Positions 22,023-34,575 are shown, numbered from the stretch's first letter. The stretch: DNA of 64,000 bases from Neopestalotiopsis rosae (GCA_023078685.1 JALGAS010000001.1:3596001-3660000), one strand, 5' to 3'. The notes: generated by a model from the sequence alone, not told the origin. Numbers and translations are program-made.

Positions 22023-23469
22023 TTCTCTCCAATCCTTTCAGTGGCGACACATACTATCAAGATACTGCAGTGGGAAAGCATGGGAGAATTCATCTTTAAA
22101 ATCCCTCTATAAGCGCTGCAATCCTTTTATGCCAGACGTATGCTGCGAAATGAGTACTTCCTGTCACGCGAACGATTAATTCCCCACCCCCACCTATGAA
22201 CTATGTAGGTAACCTAGATGATTGTGTTGGGCGCGATATAAGGCTTACAACCGGCGTTATAGTTGCGCCCACGAGGGTTGCTTGGAAGAGAAATGCTTAG
22301 GATCGTATGGGGCTACCAATTCAAAGTCTTGTGGGCTGCAATAGAGCCCCGCAGCGGTAGCTAGTGCTAGTGTTACTGCATTATAGCGTCTTGTTGTGGG
22401 GTCTAGTGGGGGTTTACCCACCTAGGTAGCTACCTAGGTAGGTACCTAGGTAAGTAGTAAATTGGGCGCGGGTGGTAAAGGTGAAGGACACTTCGGCTGT
22501 TACGCAGAGAAAATGAGATTAGGAGCTCTAATTATCACAGACATCTAATTTATTACCTAGATAACCATTAATTCAAGATCCTGGGAAGTGCCACCACCTT
22601 GCTGATAAAAAAGAAAATGGGGTTCGAAGGTGGATCTCACGTATGGTCATTATACTTTCTCTTGAGGTTGCAGTTGTTTGATAAAGCTTGTCATACTGTG
22701 CCAGACTAAGGGACGATATGAACAAGAGAACCACTTGTACTGCTCAGGTTGCGCAGTGAGTGAGCAGTGACACGCTAGAACAGATGGATGCAAGACACCA
22801 TGCGAAGCTTTCTGGAGAAAACGATGAGCAAATGGGAGCTCCCTGTTCAAAAATATCCAGATGTAGAGGGTCGGTCCCTGCATGCAGGCCAAGCGTAAAT
22901 TGAGTCAGTGTACTTCCTTAAATAAATGTCGTGGAGCCCACTCTGTCCTTCAATCTTATCTGCCAGTTGTATATACGATTACAACGTCTTCATTATCTGG
23001 CTGTTAGTGCCAAAAAGCCAGCATCTCGAGCTGGAAATTCGAAGATTCGAGAAAGCGTGCCGTCCACATACCGCACGTATGACGGCCTCAGACACGTCAC
23101 TCAACATCACGTGTGCAGGAATATGGCGTCCGTCGGTGAAGATCCGTGGTCATGATTGGTTCTCTTAATTGTATGCTCGCCGACCAGAGCTGAGCAGGAG
23201 GGGTGATTATTCCAGCCGCGACGGGGCGGGGTCGCAGAGCCTCGTCGCAGTCGAGCTCGAGGGCTCGACTCTCGAAGAAGCTGCCTCTTGTCAGGAACGC
23301 ATCACTATCTCCTGTACTGCAGACTATCAGTTTGTGGCTTCTGCCACTCTCCTTGTCTTCCCTCTCCGCATACCCCCAAGCCTCGCCCATTGCCTCGCCT
23401 CTACGAAGACCATACGCATGCTACAACGCCGACCGACACAGCAAGCACTGCTGAGACTCTTCTGCGACC
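22023..23469. other. Intergenic, no convincing gene
   Basis: It contains the palindrome cluster listed separately and the promoter and leader of the kinase gene. Frames present are short and unrelated to known families. Confidence 0.45.
22420..22453. repeat. Clustered TACCTAGGTA-type palindromes
   Basis: CCTAGG occurs three times in about 30 bases, each within a partial or full TACCTAGGTA palindrome. The same decamer or close variants occur at 17821-17830, 19668-19677 and near 35731-35740, always outside genes. Confidence 0.6.
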
Positions 23470-26400
23470 ATGTCCCCTTACGAGGATGACGGTTTGCGCC
23501 TCTTCCGCGAGTTCCAAGAAGAGGTGAAGCAGTGTACCCGAACCTCGGTGTTTCAAGGACGCCACGACTTCCTACTCGTCAATCGTCTCCGTAGTTGGAT
23601 GCAAGAGCCAATCGAATCACATAGCCAGACGCAGAGCTCAAGAGCAGGCGTTCTTCTTGAAAAATTCTATCCCTCGAACAGGGAACCTTATCATGGCGCA
23701 TTCCGAGACTATGGCCAACATCTTGTACCTGGTGACAAGCAGTCCTGGATCGACATCCTCATCATTCTTCTACAAATCGATGCAAAAACGCTTAGTCTGC
23801 TCGAAAGATTTCACGACGATCAAATATTTGACTCATACATACCAGTCATACTTCGCCACCCCGGTACTCTTGAAGGCATTGTTCGAGCAGACAAGTACGC
23901 CAGGTCTCACGACGTCAACGATTTTGTCAAGAGGTTCATGATATTCGCACATCAAATCACAGCTTCGCAGAATATCAATCTACCACATGCGCAAGAAATG
24001 CTGCCAGGCACGATTCTGCCTTTCACGCTCCAGCAAAGCATCGGAAGCGGGGGGCAGAGTCAAATATACAGAATCGAAGTCCCGTCGGAAGCAATGCCAG
24101 AAGATATTACCCGAAAGTTTGAGTACGGGCCAACATTGGATACCTTGCATACAAGCATGCAGAACTCTGGCGAAAAGGTATGGCACATTGTCGAACTGTC
24201 AAAAATAAGCTAAGCCCAGGATTTGTAGGACTTGATCTACGAGCTCGCCCTGAAGAGAATGAAGCACGAAGACGACTGGAAACGAGAAGTCGAATTTCAT
24301 CGTGCAGCCGTGAACACTAAAGGGATTGTTCAATGTTTTGGCTCCTGGAAGATTTCTGTTGGCAAAGGCCATGAGTATTATTTGTTGCTCGAACTAGGCT
24401 GGGCGGACCTGGAACACTTTTTCCGAACATATGAAGCTCCACCACTAATCACCGACGCCCTCACCTTATGGACCAACTTTCGCGATATAGCTATGACGTT
24501 GAAGTGTATTCATACTTTCGAGATCTCCTCTGCAGCTACGAAAGAGACTTATTTTGGGTTCGTACACTGTTGATGGTCTCCTTCCACCAATGCTAATTGC
24601 AACGCAGCTGGCATGGCGATATCAAGTTATCAAACTTCTTGATATGTCCTTCCTCGGATGGCGATACCATCAAGCTCACTGATTTCGGGTTCGCCAAGCT
24701 CCAGGTGTCAATACCAGGAGCTGATGAGAATAAGGCGACGACTGTGCTTCATGGTGGAACTGAGGACTACGGTACAGGTGATTGCTCTTACTGATCGGCA
24801 TCTCTCTCTAATATGCGTACTAGGGGGCCCAGAAAGGATTGACTCGACAACGGGCAAGATTGACCGCCAAAAGCCCGTCACACGCAGCTTTGACGTGTGG
24901 TCCCTCGGATGCGCCATTTATGAGGCTGCTACGTGGATAATACTTGGGTCTGCAGGCATCGAGCGTTTTAGAATTCTTCGTAAGATCAAGGACGGTGAGG
25001 CTCACGATCTAGATTACGGAGACATCGAAGGCAACGAAGAGTTTCACCTGGATGCAAAAGTCTCAAGCGTTGTCGATATGTGGCATAATCATCTGCTTAT
25101 TGCATTGCGGGGGCAAGACTGCATTACTGGTGAGGTTCTGGAAATAGCCAAAACCCACATGCTCCGGACTGACCCAAACGACCGAGCATCTGCCGCAGAA
25201 TTGGTCGGGTACTTCGATGATGCTCTCTACCGAGCGAAATCGAAAGCGGCTGTGATATCGGAACCTGAATTGCTACTGACGGCGTGGCGTTTGCATCACC
25301 AGCAGTCTCAACAAGAAAGTGGTTCAAAAGCCTCAACAAGTGCAACACACCGATCCACCAGAGCTTACTCCACCAGATTCACGAAACCAACAAACATACC
25401 TTCTTCTCCCGAGCAGTCAATGGTTGCAGAATTCAGCGGTAATTATCGCTATAGCCCGAATCGGCCATTGTCAGCCACCGGCCGACTATATTCACCCCTG
25501 AACGATGGCGCAGGACCACCAGCTCGTCCATTCAAGCATTTACAGACCATGCCAGAGGAACCACGTACTATGCCACTCACAGTTCTGGAACGTGCCAGCG
25601 AGGAGGCAGTTGACACGAACCAAGTTCCGTCGTTCGGATACTGGGATGCGGTAAGACTCTTGAATGACATGGGATGGACACATAGTACGGCTATCGATAT
25701 TCCAGGATCGATGGGCCGTAAACAGGACTTCGAACCACAGAAGTTGAGACGCTCGTGGAGATCTTTCGGTTCAAAAACCTCGCTTTCCGAAGACCGAGGC
25801 CAGGCCAGCCCACGAAACTCAGCATTGTGGCATTACATCAGGTTTGGTAAAGCCACTCCAGGCAGTCGCGACGCTGTCAGGTCCACAACCGAACCCAATG
25901 AGCAACAGAAGTCACAGGAGAAGATGTTCGGAGACATGTTCAATGATAGAGATATCGTAAGTTTCATTTTATCCATTCCTGCGAGAACATTCCACCGGGC
26001 ATTTTCTATGAATACTGCAGTGCAACTTTCAATATGACGGTGCGTGGAAGCTAATAATCAGTCAGATCCTCCTTTTTGACAACAGGCAAGGAATGCATGT
26101 ACACTGGCCACAAGTCCAGGCTGTCGCCGCGGTCCTGATGGCTATGCTTCACGGCCAAGACCAGGATGGAGTTGATGCATACTTTTCTTCCCATCAAAGC
26201 AAATACTCCAAGAGATCTGATCCCTCAAAGCTCCAAGAGGACCTCGAAAAAGAACGGCCCAGCCGAGAAGGCCGAGATCATGCCAGCATTCACACAACAC
26301 TCGACCATGTATTAGATGTTATTTCAAAGGGCAAATCATATAAACACAAAGTCACTTTGATCATCTTCACCAATGGTGATTGGGTCAAACAAGAAAGAGA

Positions 26401-27010
26401 ACTCATCGAACTGGCTATTGAGAAATGGCTAAGGCATAGTGAGATCAAAGGGACCAATGCTAGCGATCCAAGACGATATACTCTCCAGTTCATTCATTTC
26501 GGCAACGAACCGGATTCGTTTGAAGCGCTGGAGTCTATGGATGATGACCTTTGTAAGAAGATTGGCGTCACGTTAGTAGCCTTTTTGTTTGACATCAAAC
26601 ATGTTTGATTTATGCTAATGCCACGCAGCGATGTTATTGATGTCGAACGTGCAGACGACAATATCCATAAAATGATAATGGGTAGCCTTGATGACACTTG
26701 GGACAGGTCCAAAACTATTACGACCACAAGGACCGAGAACGCCCCTCCACTGGCTCGCTATGCGACCCAGATTCCGACATCGCCAGTGGAACGAGCCCAG
26801 GCACCACCCATGCACCATCTACCTAACAGAACACAGACGATGCAGAGCGCTGCTACTCATTCAGGGGGCCTCCCACGCACGAATTCGCTTGCCCCAGGAA
26901 ACATGGATCGAGCCGCTACATTCGCGGTGCCATCAACGTCTCGAAATCTATTCGCTCGCCCTACAAGTGTTAGGCAGGATCTCCGGCGTACGAACACTAA
27001 TCAACGATAA
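23470..27010 (+). CDS. Protein kinase fused to von Willebrand A-type domain
   Basis: Six exons (23470-24177, 24229-24557, 24608-24771, 24824-25956, 26066-26571, 26629-27010) give 1073 aa in phase. Residues 1-185 are an unrecognised helical region. The kinase domain runs from about 187 to 590: glycine loop SIGSGGQSQIY, ATP-binding Lys245 in LALKRMK, catalytic loop HGDIKLSN (Asp350, Gly in place of the usual Arg), DFG at 371-373, GPER in place of APE, and SFDVWSLGCAIYE. A long Ser/Pro/Thr-rich linker follows (about 590-775). From 779 comes a vWA-like fold: IILLFDNRQGM, VAAVLMAMLHGQDQDGVDAY, LIIFTNGDW and IHFGNEP, ending with a low-complexity tail. It is probably a non-RD Ser/Thr kinase whose vWA domain binds partners; the role is unknown. 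Confidence 0.8.
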
Positions 27011-27413
27011 AGATGTGCACTTCATCGTTTTGGACGCACTAAGGGCTACAAAATAGTGCGAAACTATATTATACGCGACACTGAAAGGACCATGATTCCC
27101 ACCGTTGTAGTTATACCAATTACCACGCTTTAATGATAATCAATTGAATGTGATCATATTAGCGTTCTGCGGGGGGCTATACCTGGTCAGTGACAACCTC
27201 CTACCTATGTAGATCAGATCAAGCCGACCAAAGTAGCCAAGCGGGAGCATCCTAGCAATGCAAGGAGCTGCAGCTGCAGGCTCAGTACTTCGTACATTAA
27301 CAATCAATTGTTGGTTTTTGGAATCTTATATTCTCCTAGCCACTCCCCTCCCTTTCTTTCATTCTATCTACTGTTCTGTTCAGCACAAGATTGATCTGCC
27401 GGACACCAACAAC
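27011..27413. other. Intergenic, promoter side of the TPP enzyme
   Basis: Pyrimidine-rich leader sequence lies before the ATG at 27414. No gene is seen. Confidence 0.5.
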
Positions 27414-29806
27414 ATGTCTTTCCATGGCATTCGAGCGCAGGCACTTCGCAGTGTAAATATAAGAAATGCTCAAAAATACCGCCTCCCTCCAATTGCGCAT
27501 CCTCTTTCCTCCCGCCTAGCTAGTTCTTTCGCCGTGACCCGCTTCCCCAGACGAACACCGTCCTCCAAGCTTCACGATATGGCCTCCCCAGTCAATAGAC
27601 CTGCAGCGCCAGCGATTATGTCCAAGAAACAAAACAAACAGTAAGATTGATCATCTTTCTAGCAGTATTTCCGATTGACTAAAATGCATTGTGAACCAAG
27701 GTATACATCCGCGTTCGCGCTATTCGAGGCTTTGTGGGAGGTAGGTTCTTCTGTAACCATCCCTGGAGATGATCATTCACTGAGGTACTAAGGCGGGGAT
27801 TACTGCATGCTTCGTCAATGTTGGTTCCGATCACCCGTCCATTATCGAAGCTATCATTCAAGGCAAGAGGGAACGACCTCAAAAATGGCCCAAAATGATT
27901 ACATGCCCTTCTGAAGTCACAGCCATCTCCATGGCTGATGGCTTCGCTCGAGTCACTGGGCGGCCGCAAGCTGTAGTGGTTCATGTTGATGTTGGAACAC
28001 AAGCTCTCGGCCAAGGTATCCACAATGCTAGTATTGGCCGTGTCCCTGTCTTCATTTTCGCGGGACTTTGCCCGTACACAGAGTCTGGGGAGCTTCCGGG
28101 ATCCAGGACAGAATACAGTAAGAAACTTCCAGTGTCGTTTGGTTCCTTTTTAAATTGTCCCGTGAACACAGTCTTCAAATGGAGCAGACTCGGACCAAAT
28201 ACTCCAAAGATCTAAGAGCCGCTTCCAATTCATTTGTGATGTTGAGAAGAGCGAATGCTAACAGCTGTTGTCGCAGTGCACTGGCTGCAAGAAGCTCCAG
28301 ATCAAAAGGCTATCGTTCGACAGTATTGCAGATACACCGGAGAGATCCGTACAGGCCTAAACATCAAACAGACAGTTGGTCGCGCTCTCCAATTTGCCAG
28401 CAGCTCGCCCAAAGGCCCTGTCTATGTTGCCGGAGCACGAGAGGTTATGGCTGAGCTCATTCAGCCATACTCCTTGGATCAAAACCAATGGGGTCCTATC
28501 GGGTCAACCGCCCTTCCTGACGACGGTATTCGCGATATAGCTCATGCGCTAGTACATGCCGATCGTCCTCTGATCATAACGGGATATTCCGGTCGCGATC
28601 GCCGGACACCAAAACTTCTCGTAGCTCTCGCGGACCTCATCCCTGGTGTTCGCGTCCAAGATGCGGGAGGTAGCGACATGTGTTTCCCTTTCTCACACAT
28701 TGCGTCCGAGGGATTCTGCCTTGCTTCCAATGGATATGTCCAACGTGCGGATGCAATTCTTCTACTCGATTGCGATGTTCCGTGGATACCATCTCGCAAC
28801 CCGCCTCGAAAGGATGCCAAAATCTACCATGTGGATAGCGATCCTTTGAACTGTCAAATGCCGGTTTCATTCTTTCCGGCTAATGGACGCTGGAAGGCAG
28901 ACAGTTTTACAGCGCTCACGCAGCTGATCAACTACATTGAGAACAACAGCACTCTTCAGCAAACGCTCACGGATCCCAAATACACGCAACGTAAACAAGT
29001 CGATACCAAGACTCATCAGGCACGCCTTGCTGATATTGCTTCTAAACCCTGCTTGGGTGATACCGAGCCGTTAGATGCCCATAACATCGGGAGACTACTC
29101 AAAGACATTTTGCCAGACTCTACGACGTTTGTCGTGGAAGCTGTGACCGCCGCACAGATACTCTCTGAACAACTGCAGCCCAGTCGAGAGGGCAGCTGGA
29201 TCAATTGTGGCGGAACAGGTATTGGTTGGAGTAATGGAGCGGCATTAGGCGTCAAGATGGCGGAGACTGAACTCGAACAACAGGACGGCCGTCAGTCGAC
29301 ACTTGTCTGCCAAGTTGTGGGCGACGGCAGTTTCATGTGCGCCGCCCCGTCGAGTGCGCTATGGGTCGCAAGCAAGTACAAAATCCCCATCTTGACAGTG
29401 GTCTTGAACAATGGAGGTGAGTCGTCCATGCCGCATCATCTCAATGATCTCCATCGAGGTCATCGGCGCAATTCTGCTTCGTCACTATTACTAATGACTA
29501 TATTTCATAGGCTGGAAAGCACCACGTAACTCTACAAAGCTTGTTTACCCTCAAGGTCTGATCAATGGCGCTTCCGACGATGAAGCCAATGTCTCTTTCC
29601 GCCCCTCACCTAACTATGCTGCTTTGGCCGAGGCTGCCGCCGGTGCGGACGAGTTCCCCGTCGATCGAGCAGATGATACAAAGCAGTGGATGAAAGGCAT
29701 CCGGGCGAGGACCGTTGGTGATCTTCGAAAGGCGCTGCAAGAAGCAAACATAAGGGTCGCCGAAGAAAACAGGGGAATGCTGATTGAAGTATTGATAGAT
29801 GGGTAA
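27414..29806 (+). CDS. Thiamine-diphosphate-dependent enzyme, probably mitochondrial
   Basis: Exons 27414-27640, 27701-27740, 27793-28117, 28277-29416 and 29511-29806 give 675 aa. The first 60 or so residues are rich in Arg, Ser and Ala without acidic residues (SFHGIRAQALRSVNIRNAQK), like a mitochondrial presequence. The pyrimidine domain carries the catalytic Glu in TCPSEVTAISMADGFARVTG. The PP domain has the ThDP motif VGDGSFM ending in VVLNNGGWKAPRN. The closest relatives are acetolactate synthase / benzoylformate decarboxylase type proteins, which act on 2-oxo acids; the substrate is unknown. The 40-nt exon and the 159-bp intron (28118-28276) are unusual for this window. The stop overlaps a GGGTAAGT donor-like sequence, so a longer C-terminus cannot be excluded. 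Confidence 0.8.
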
Positions 29807-30337
29807 GTTCCGATAGAATTGTCTTTGATCAAGAATTCAGCAACTTCATAATATCACACCAACAATCCTTGTCGGTAACCAAACTTCACGCGGAAAGGAA
29901 ATACATGGCTGTTCATTACAATTAACCACGACCACTACATTTCCCTCCTTGCTCCTGCTTCCGAGGACCACTGGAGAGCTGTTAGCATGGTACGTTGGCT
30001 CCGGTATGCGGTCAGCTGTGTCCTATCATAATAGGATAGGGCCCACCGAGGGGCTGTTGTTACCAACAAGAGCCTTGCATAGTGTATTACCAAGGTGGGC
30101 TTCCACACCAACAACGAGAACCCAGGGGTTGCTGGCCAATAGTGTACATAAAACGGTAAATAGCTAACGTATGATTGATGCACATAGGTCGAAGTGCAGC
30201 CAACACCGCGTAAATTTCATATCCACCCGCTAGGAATTGACAACTTGAGGTAGTCCCTCGCGACTCGGACCATTGCCATGCACTACGCTAGACCTTGATG
30301 CACCTGCTCGATGGTCTCTTGTGGTTTATCCGCCGCA
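29807..30337. other. Convergent intergenic region, no gene seen
   Basis: The 3' flanks of the TPP enzyme and the short-chain dehydrogenase. No protein-like frame. Confidence 0.5.
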
Positions 30338-31358
30338 TCAAGTCCTCCAAGGGTGCCCATCCTTTCCGAGCTTAGCGTTCAGGAAAGCCCGACTGAGCAA
30401 ATTGTCGCCAACAATCTCATCCATATGCGCCTCCATCTCCTCGATATCCCCTTGCGACGCAGACTCATGTTAGTGGAGTAGCGATCTTTTGTACTGGAAG
30501 GGGGACTCACAATTGACGCTGAGCAGGCCGCCGCGCATCCATTCGGCGCGCGGAGTAGACAAGAAGAGTGTCCAACTAGCACTGAGCTCGGCGCTGTCCT
30601 TTGCATACGGCTTCAAGGCATCGAGAGTCATTCCGGTCATGACAATGCCCGGCATGAGCGAGAAGACACGTATGCCCGGGTGCTCGGCGTGCAGGTTCTC
30701 CATGATGCGGACCAGGGCCAGCTTGGACGCCGTATAGCCCGCCATGCCCGGAAACACGGTGGCGATGGCGCCCGTCGTGAAGCTAACGACGGTGCCGGTG
30801 CCGTCCGCCTGGGCGAGAAAGTTGTGCGTCATGAGGTATGAACCCAGCACGTTGACCTGGAAATCGTTGAAGAATTTCGTGGGATCGACGGCGCCAATGG
30901 CGCCCCCCTCCAGACTACCCGCGCTGTTGATGAGCACATCGACCTTGCCGACGGTTTCCTTGATTGCCGTGAAGAGCGCCGCGACCGAGGCTTCGTCGGT
31001 GATGTCAGTCGCCTGGGCGAGGACTTTGGTGCTGGGCGGGGCGAGACTCCGGAGCTGTGTGGCGACGCCCTCGAGAACATCGACCTTGCGCCCGGTAATC
31101 ACGACGCCGGAAGCCCCCGCGGCGACCCACGCTTCGGCAATGGCCTGTGTATCATCTATTAGTGACGCGAAAAGACTATTGAATCCACGGAATCGTGCTT
31201 GCCTTGCCAATGCCCCCCGAAACGCCCGTGATGAGCACCGTCTTTCCCTTTGCCGACAGCTCTGGCTGGGTTGGTTCTAACAGTGGATAAACATCACGGC
31301 GATTTTGCTTCGTCAGCTGGTAGGGGTAAGTAAACGCGTTCGGGTCCGAATAATCCAT
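30338..31358 (-). CDS. Short-chain dehydrogenase/reductase
   Basis: Exons 31203-31358, 30511-31144 and 30338-30450 give 300 aa. The Rossmann nucleotide-binding motif is TGVSGGIGKA, followed by GVVITGRKVDVL, DITDEASV for adenine-ring contacts, the NSAG stretch in VLINSAGSLEGG, and the catalytic Tyr-Lys pair in GYTASKLALVRI. It is a classical NAD(P)-dependent oxidoreductase, probably cytosolic, of unknown substrate. The first intron begins with GC (AAG then GCAAGCACG) and ends CACAG with a CACTAATAG branch site; no GT donor would preserve the GIGK-AIAEAW junction. The N-terminal extension of about 35 residues before the fold is typical of fungal members. It is convergent with the TPP enzyme, which could supply an aldehyde or acyloin. 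Confidence 0.88.
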
Positions 31359-33293
31359 CGTAGTTGAGTATGCGCAATCTTCTTTTTCAATGGCATGAGT
31401 TTCAATGGCACGAGAAATGGTTGAGATAGGGCGAGAATGTGTAGAATTATATATTGGCCGCGGCTATGAGTTGCACCGCTGCTTCCCTCGTATGCATTTA
31501 TAGTGCTGACGATGTTGCGCAGGGGTATTTGTTGGATACTTGCAACAATAGTCACGCAGGCAAAACCATTGCGCCAACGGGCCAAACGTCCGTATGTACC
31601 CTCCCAGGGAGCCGGGGAGTGGGTGGACCAGTCCCGCCCCCAACCGCATTCGCGCTGACACAAACCCCGAGTAGTAACATTCATATTTCACGACCGTTTT
31701 CAAACGGAACCTCGAATATAGACATCGCTCAGCTACCATCCTCGACTATACGTGAAAGTCGCTGAGCGATCTCGTTGATCAGTGCGTCCAACAAGGTCCT
31801 TACGCTTATAATGTAACCGCTAAAACCAGCGCTATATCACAGGTGGGCCACACATCATGCCAAATCGCTTTTTATGCGCCAGGCTGGTTTTTGTGCAGAC
31901 TTGTTCAGAGTAGGTAGGTAGGAACATAGGTAATCGGCGTCTTATCGATCACAATTTGATTAATCGACCATCTGTTCTCAAGTTCTGCAGTCTATCTTTT
32001 ACTAGGGCAGTTGATTGATACCTTGGTAACCATCACGTACCAAGTGCCGGTAATGCCAAAGGCCATTTTCCCGATGCGCATCCTGGGTCTCACTCTTGGG
32101 AACAAGTTATTCGACGAAGCTAAAACAAGATCAGACGAGACTGCGAATATCTGATGACAGATGTATCGTGCCCGATGATTTGGCTCATGTATGCCTATCG
32201 CCCTTACCCGTCAGCCACGCGGCTCGTTATCGACATCTCGGCCCATGCAGAGTAGCCACCCGGAGGTTTCTCTCGCAGAACCAAGTTCCAGAAATTTAAT
32301 CTACATGATCCTGTTCTCTGTGCTTTTTCTGATACCTTGGCATCATCTTTATACGCCTCATGGGGCATGCAGCGCGCAGGACGCGTGCCGCCTGCCGTGG
32401 GACAACTTCATGTTCATCCTGATGCTGGGTGTATAATTTTGTTTTTGTTTCCCATCTTGGATCACTTGGTGCCTTTGGAAATCGTGGTGTTGTCATTGCT
32501 GTCCTGGTTTGAACCGCAGCCGTGTGGCTTACTGATTCTGAAGAACTTTTCGAGGAATGAGCCACATTGCGCTCGAGGGACCAACAATGAAGCATATTCG
32601 TCTGGTCTTCTCTGAAAGAAAGGCAGGGAAAGGACGTACTCGTCCTAGTTTGAAGCAGAATCAGTGCACGCAAAAGAGAAACTTTCGACGCCGGGCCGAT
32701 TATTTAGAGAGACCTTTCTCCAAGATAACAATCCAGTCGAAATGCGATTAGAGACCGGTCTGCAACTTGGCCATACTCATGGAGATCCTCATCCTTTATT
32801 TTATCACTGTTTGGCACGCAGACATCGTCGAGTTCACGGTATGCTCAGATCAGACCGATTTTGAAGCAGCGTACAAAAGAAGCGATGGATCCCCTCTATA
32901 AACAGTCCTCTAGTGGTGAGTGCCGCCAACCCACGTTACGTCGGTATCTTGTAAATAGGGTTTTCACTTTTCACATGCAGAGCCATCACCCAACCTCCTC
33001 TCAAAAAGAATCAATAAAAATTAATAGATTTCCGCAGAGGCAGAGAAAGGACACGTATTATTTCTCGATCTGTCCAGATACATTGATACTAACCTATTTG
33101 GGCTGCCTTTCGTCTATAAGTATGAGTGCGTTCCCCGGCCTTTTGGGAATTTTCCAATTTTTTTCCGTCTGTCTTCATCACTTTTTTGCTCACAGAAATT
33201 TGCACTCTGTACTGCAAAGATCTGATTACTTTGACTATTCTCTACTGCAAACATCTCAGTACTCTGACTCTTTATCACAAATTCATAAACAAG
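31359..33293. other. Gene-poor region, no convincing gene
   Basis: The right end of the accessory stretch begins here. Frames up to about 150 codons exist but lack family motifs, codon regularity or credible splice junctions. A TAGGTAGGTA-like tract is at 31913-31930. The last 150 bases are pyrimidine-rich, like a fungal 5' leader, before the small frame at 33294. Confidence 0.4.
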
Positions 33294-33533
33294 ATGTGCG
33301 GAAGTAAGTATTCTCCCTTTTTCATCCCTTTGATCTTGCACGCAGCAGAGCGACCAGTGGTCGTATCTGGTGCAGTCTTACCTTCCTTCCCATATTCTTG
33401 TTTACCGCAACCCAACTTGGTTTCTTGAGTGCGCGCGGCTAACAAATTGGCCTATCTAGTCATTCAATTCATTGTTGAGCGACTCGGCTTTACCAAAGCC
33501 CGTCGCAACTCGGACCAGGTCGACGGCGCCTAG
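33294..33533 (+). CDS. Possible small spliced ORF (27 aa)
   Basis: An ATG after a CT-rich leader and AACAAG reads MCG, then a GTAAGTATT donor; the acceptor CCTATCTAG at 33459 is preceded by a GGCTAAC branch site. The joined product (exons 33294-33303 and 33460-33533) would be MCGIIQFIVERLGFTKARRN plus seven residues. No family is recognised. The splice signals are strong, but the peptide is too short to judge by itself. Confidence 0.25.
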
Positions 33534-34334
33534 TCAGCGCCTCGGCCTGTGAAGAGTATCAACACTTCGGCACAGGGTGCATCAGGCCGCGAGGCTCATG
33601 CCCCTCGAACACGTCAGACTCGAGTAAATTGCAAGAGTTCTGACGTTGTTCAGCCGCCAAGACATGAAAGCACATCGCTTGATTGTCAAACACACATTCA
33701 CCCGGCTCTCCGACTGGCCAACAGAGCCAAGTCAGACCCGGTGTGCGAAACAACCACACAAAAGTTCTCTTCGCTGGACTTGCAAATGCACATGCATCCA
33801 GTGTTGAGAAGGCAGCGCTGAGAAGCCAGCAAATTCACAAGCTGTGCCTTCTCCAGCAGCGAACACACTTTACACTGTTTGGGAAATGATGCTGGGCATC
33901 AGGGGCCTAAGGGCAGCAAACGCGGTGGATGGAGGGAGTAGGATATGGATAGGCAGGGCATGCAGACATTGAAATTAGTCTTGCATAGAGAGTGGTCACT
34001 TAGTCTCTCTTGAATTGAAACCACAAACAAACACACATACATGACTTCTTTGCAAAGTGATGCGCGTGAATTTGATTCCAATGTTGTAATATGTAGGCTG
34101 TGCATGCCGTGAAAGATCTTCAAGTGTCGGAGTATCACGAACCCGGAAGACTTGTCTGGCGCGAACCCCCATGACACGTAGGGAAGGGAGTAAAGTCACT
34201 TCCAAGCTGGGGTGCCATTCATCGTGGGATAGGAGCGTGGTGGTATCTAGATCAGATACATGCTGAAAATGCAATAAATCAATCTCGATGATACTAGAAT
34301 ACCTTGATGTAGTCAGGTGTGTATACCTAAATTA
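33534..34334. other. Intergenic, no gene seen
   Basis: Short frames only. It leads into repetitive and AT-rich sequence. Confidence 0.4.
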
Positions 34335-34361
34335 GTTGTTGTTATTGCTGTTGCTGTTGTT
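34335..34361 (+). repeat. TTG-type trinucleotide microsatellite
   Basis: An imperfect run of TTG/CTG units at the edge of the AT-rich block. Confidence 0.6.
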
Positions 34362-34419
34362 GTCAAACCGACCCCGCATAAGTCTCCGTACTCCCCCCTA
34401 CTCACACCAAAACTCACCA

Positions 34420-34575
34420 TATTTACTTATATATAATACGGTATATAAGAAGGAGATAAAAAGTTTAACATATTATATACGTATAATTTATAATATTTAT
34501 TGTACAAAGAATTTTTTGCAATTTAATTTATCTATATATAAAGAGATAATAAATCTAAAAATTGCTAATGCGTAG
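34420..34575. repeat. Strongly AT-rich block
   Basis: About 150 bases consist almost wholly of A and T (for example TATATACGTATAATTTATAA), unlike the flanks. It resembles the AT-rich, RIP-altered remains of mobile DNA in ascomycetes, but no coding relic is visible inside it. Confidence 0.5.

Noticed and set aside
29806..29930. Extra C-terminal exon for the TPP enzyme using the GGGTAAGT donor
   Set aside because: A joined frame of about 30 codons is possible, but it adds no conserved sequence; the in-frame stop at the same place is simpler.
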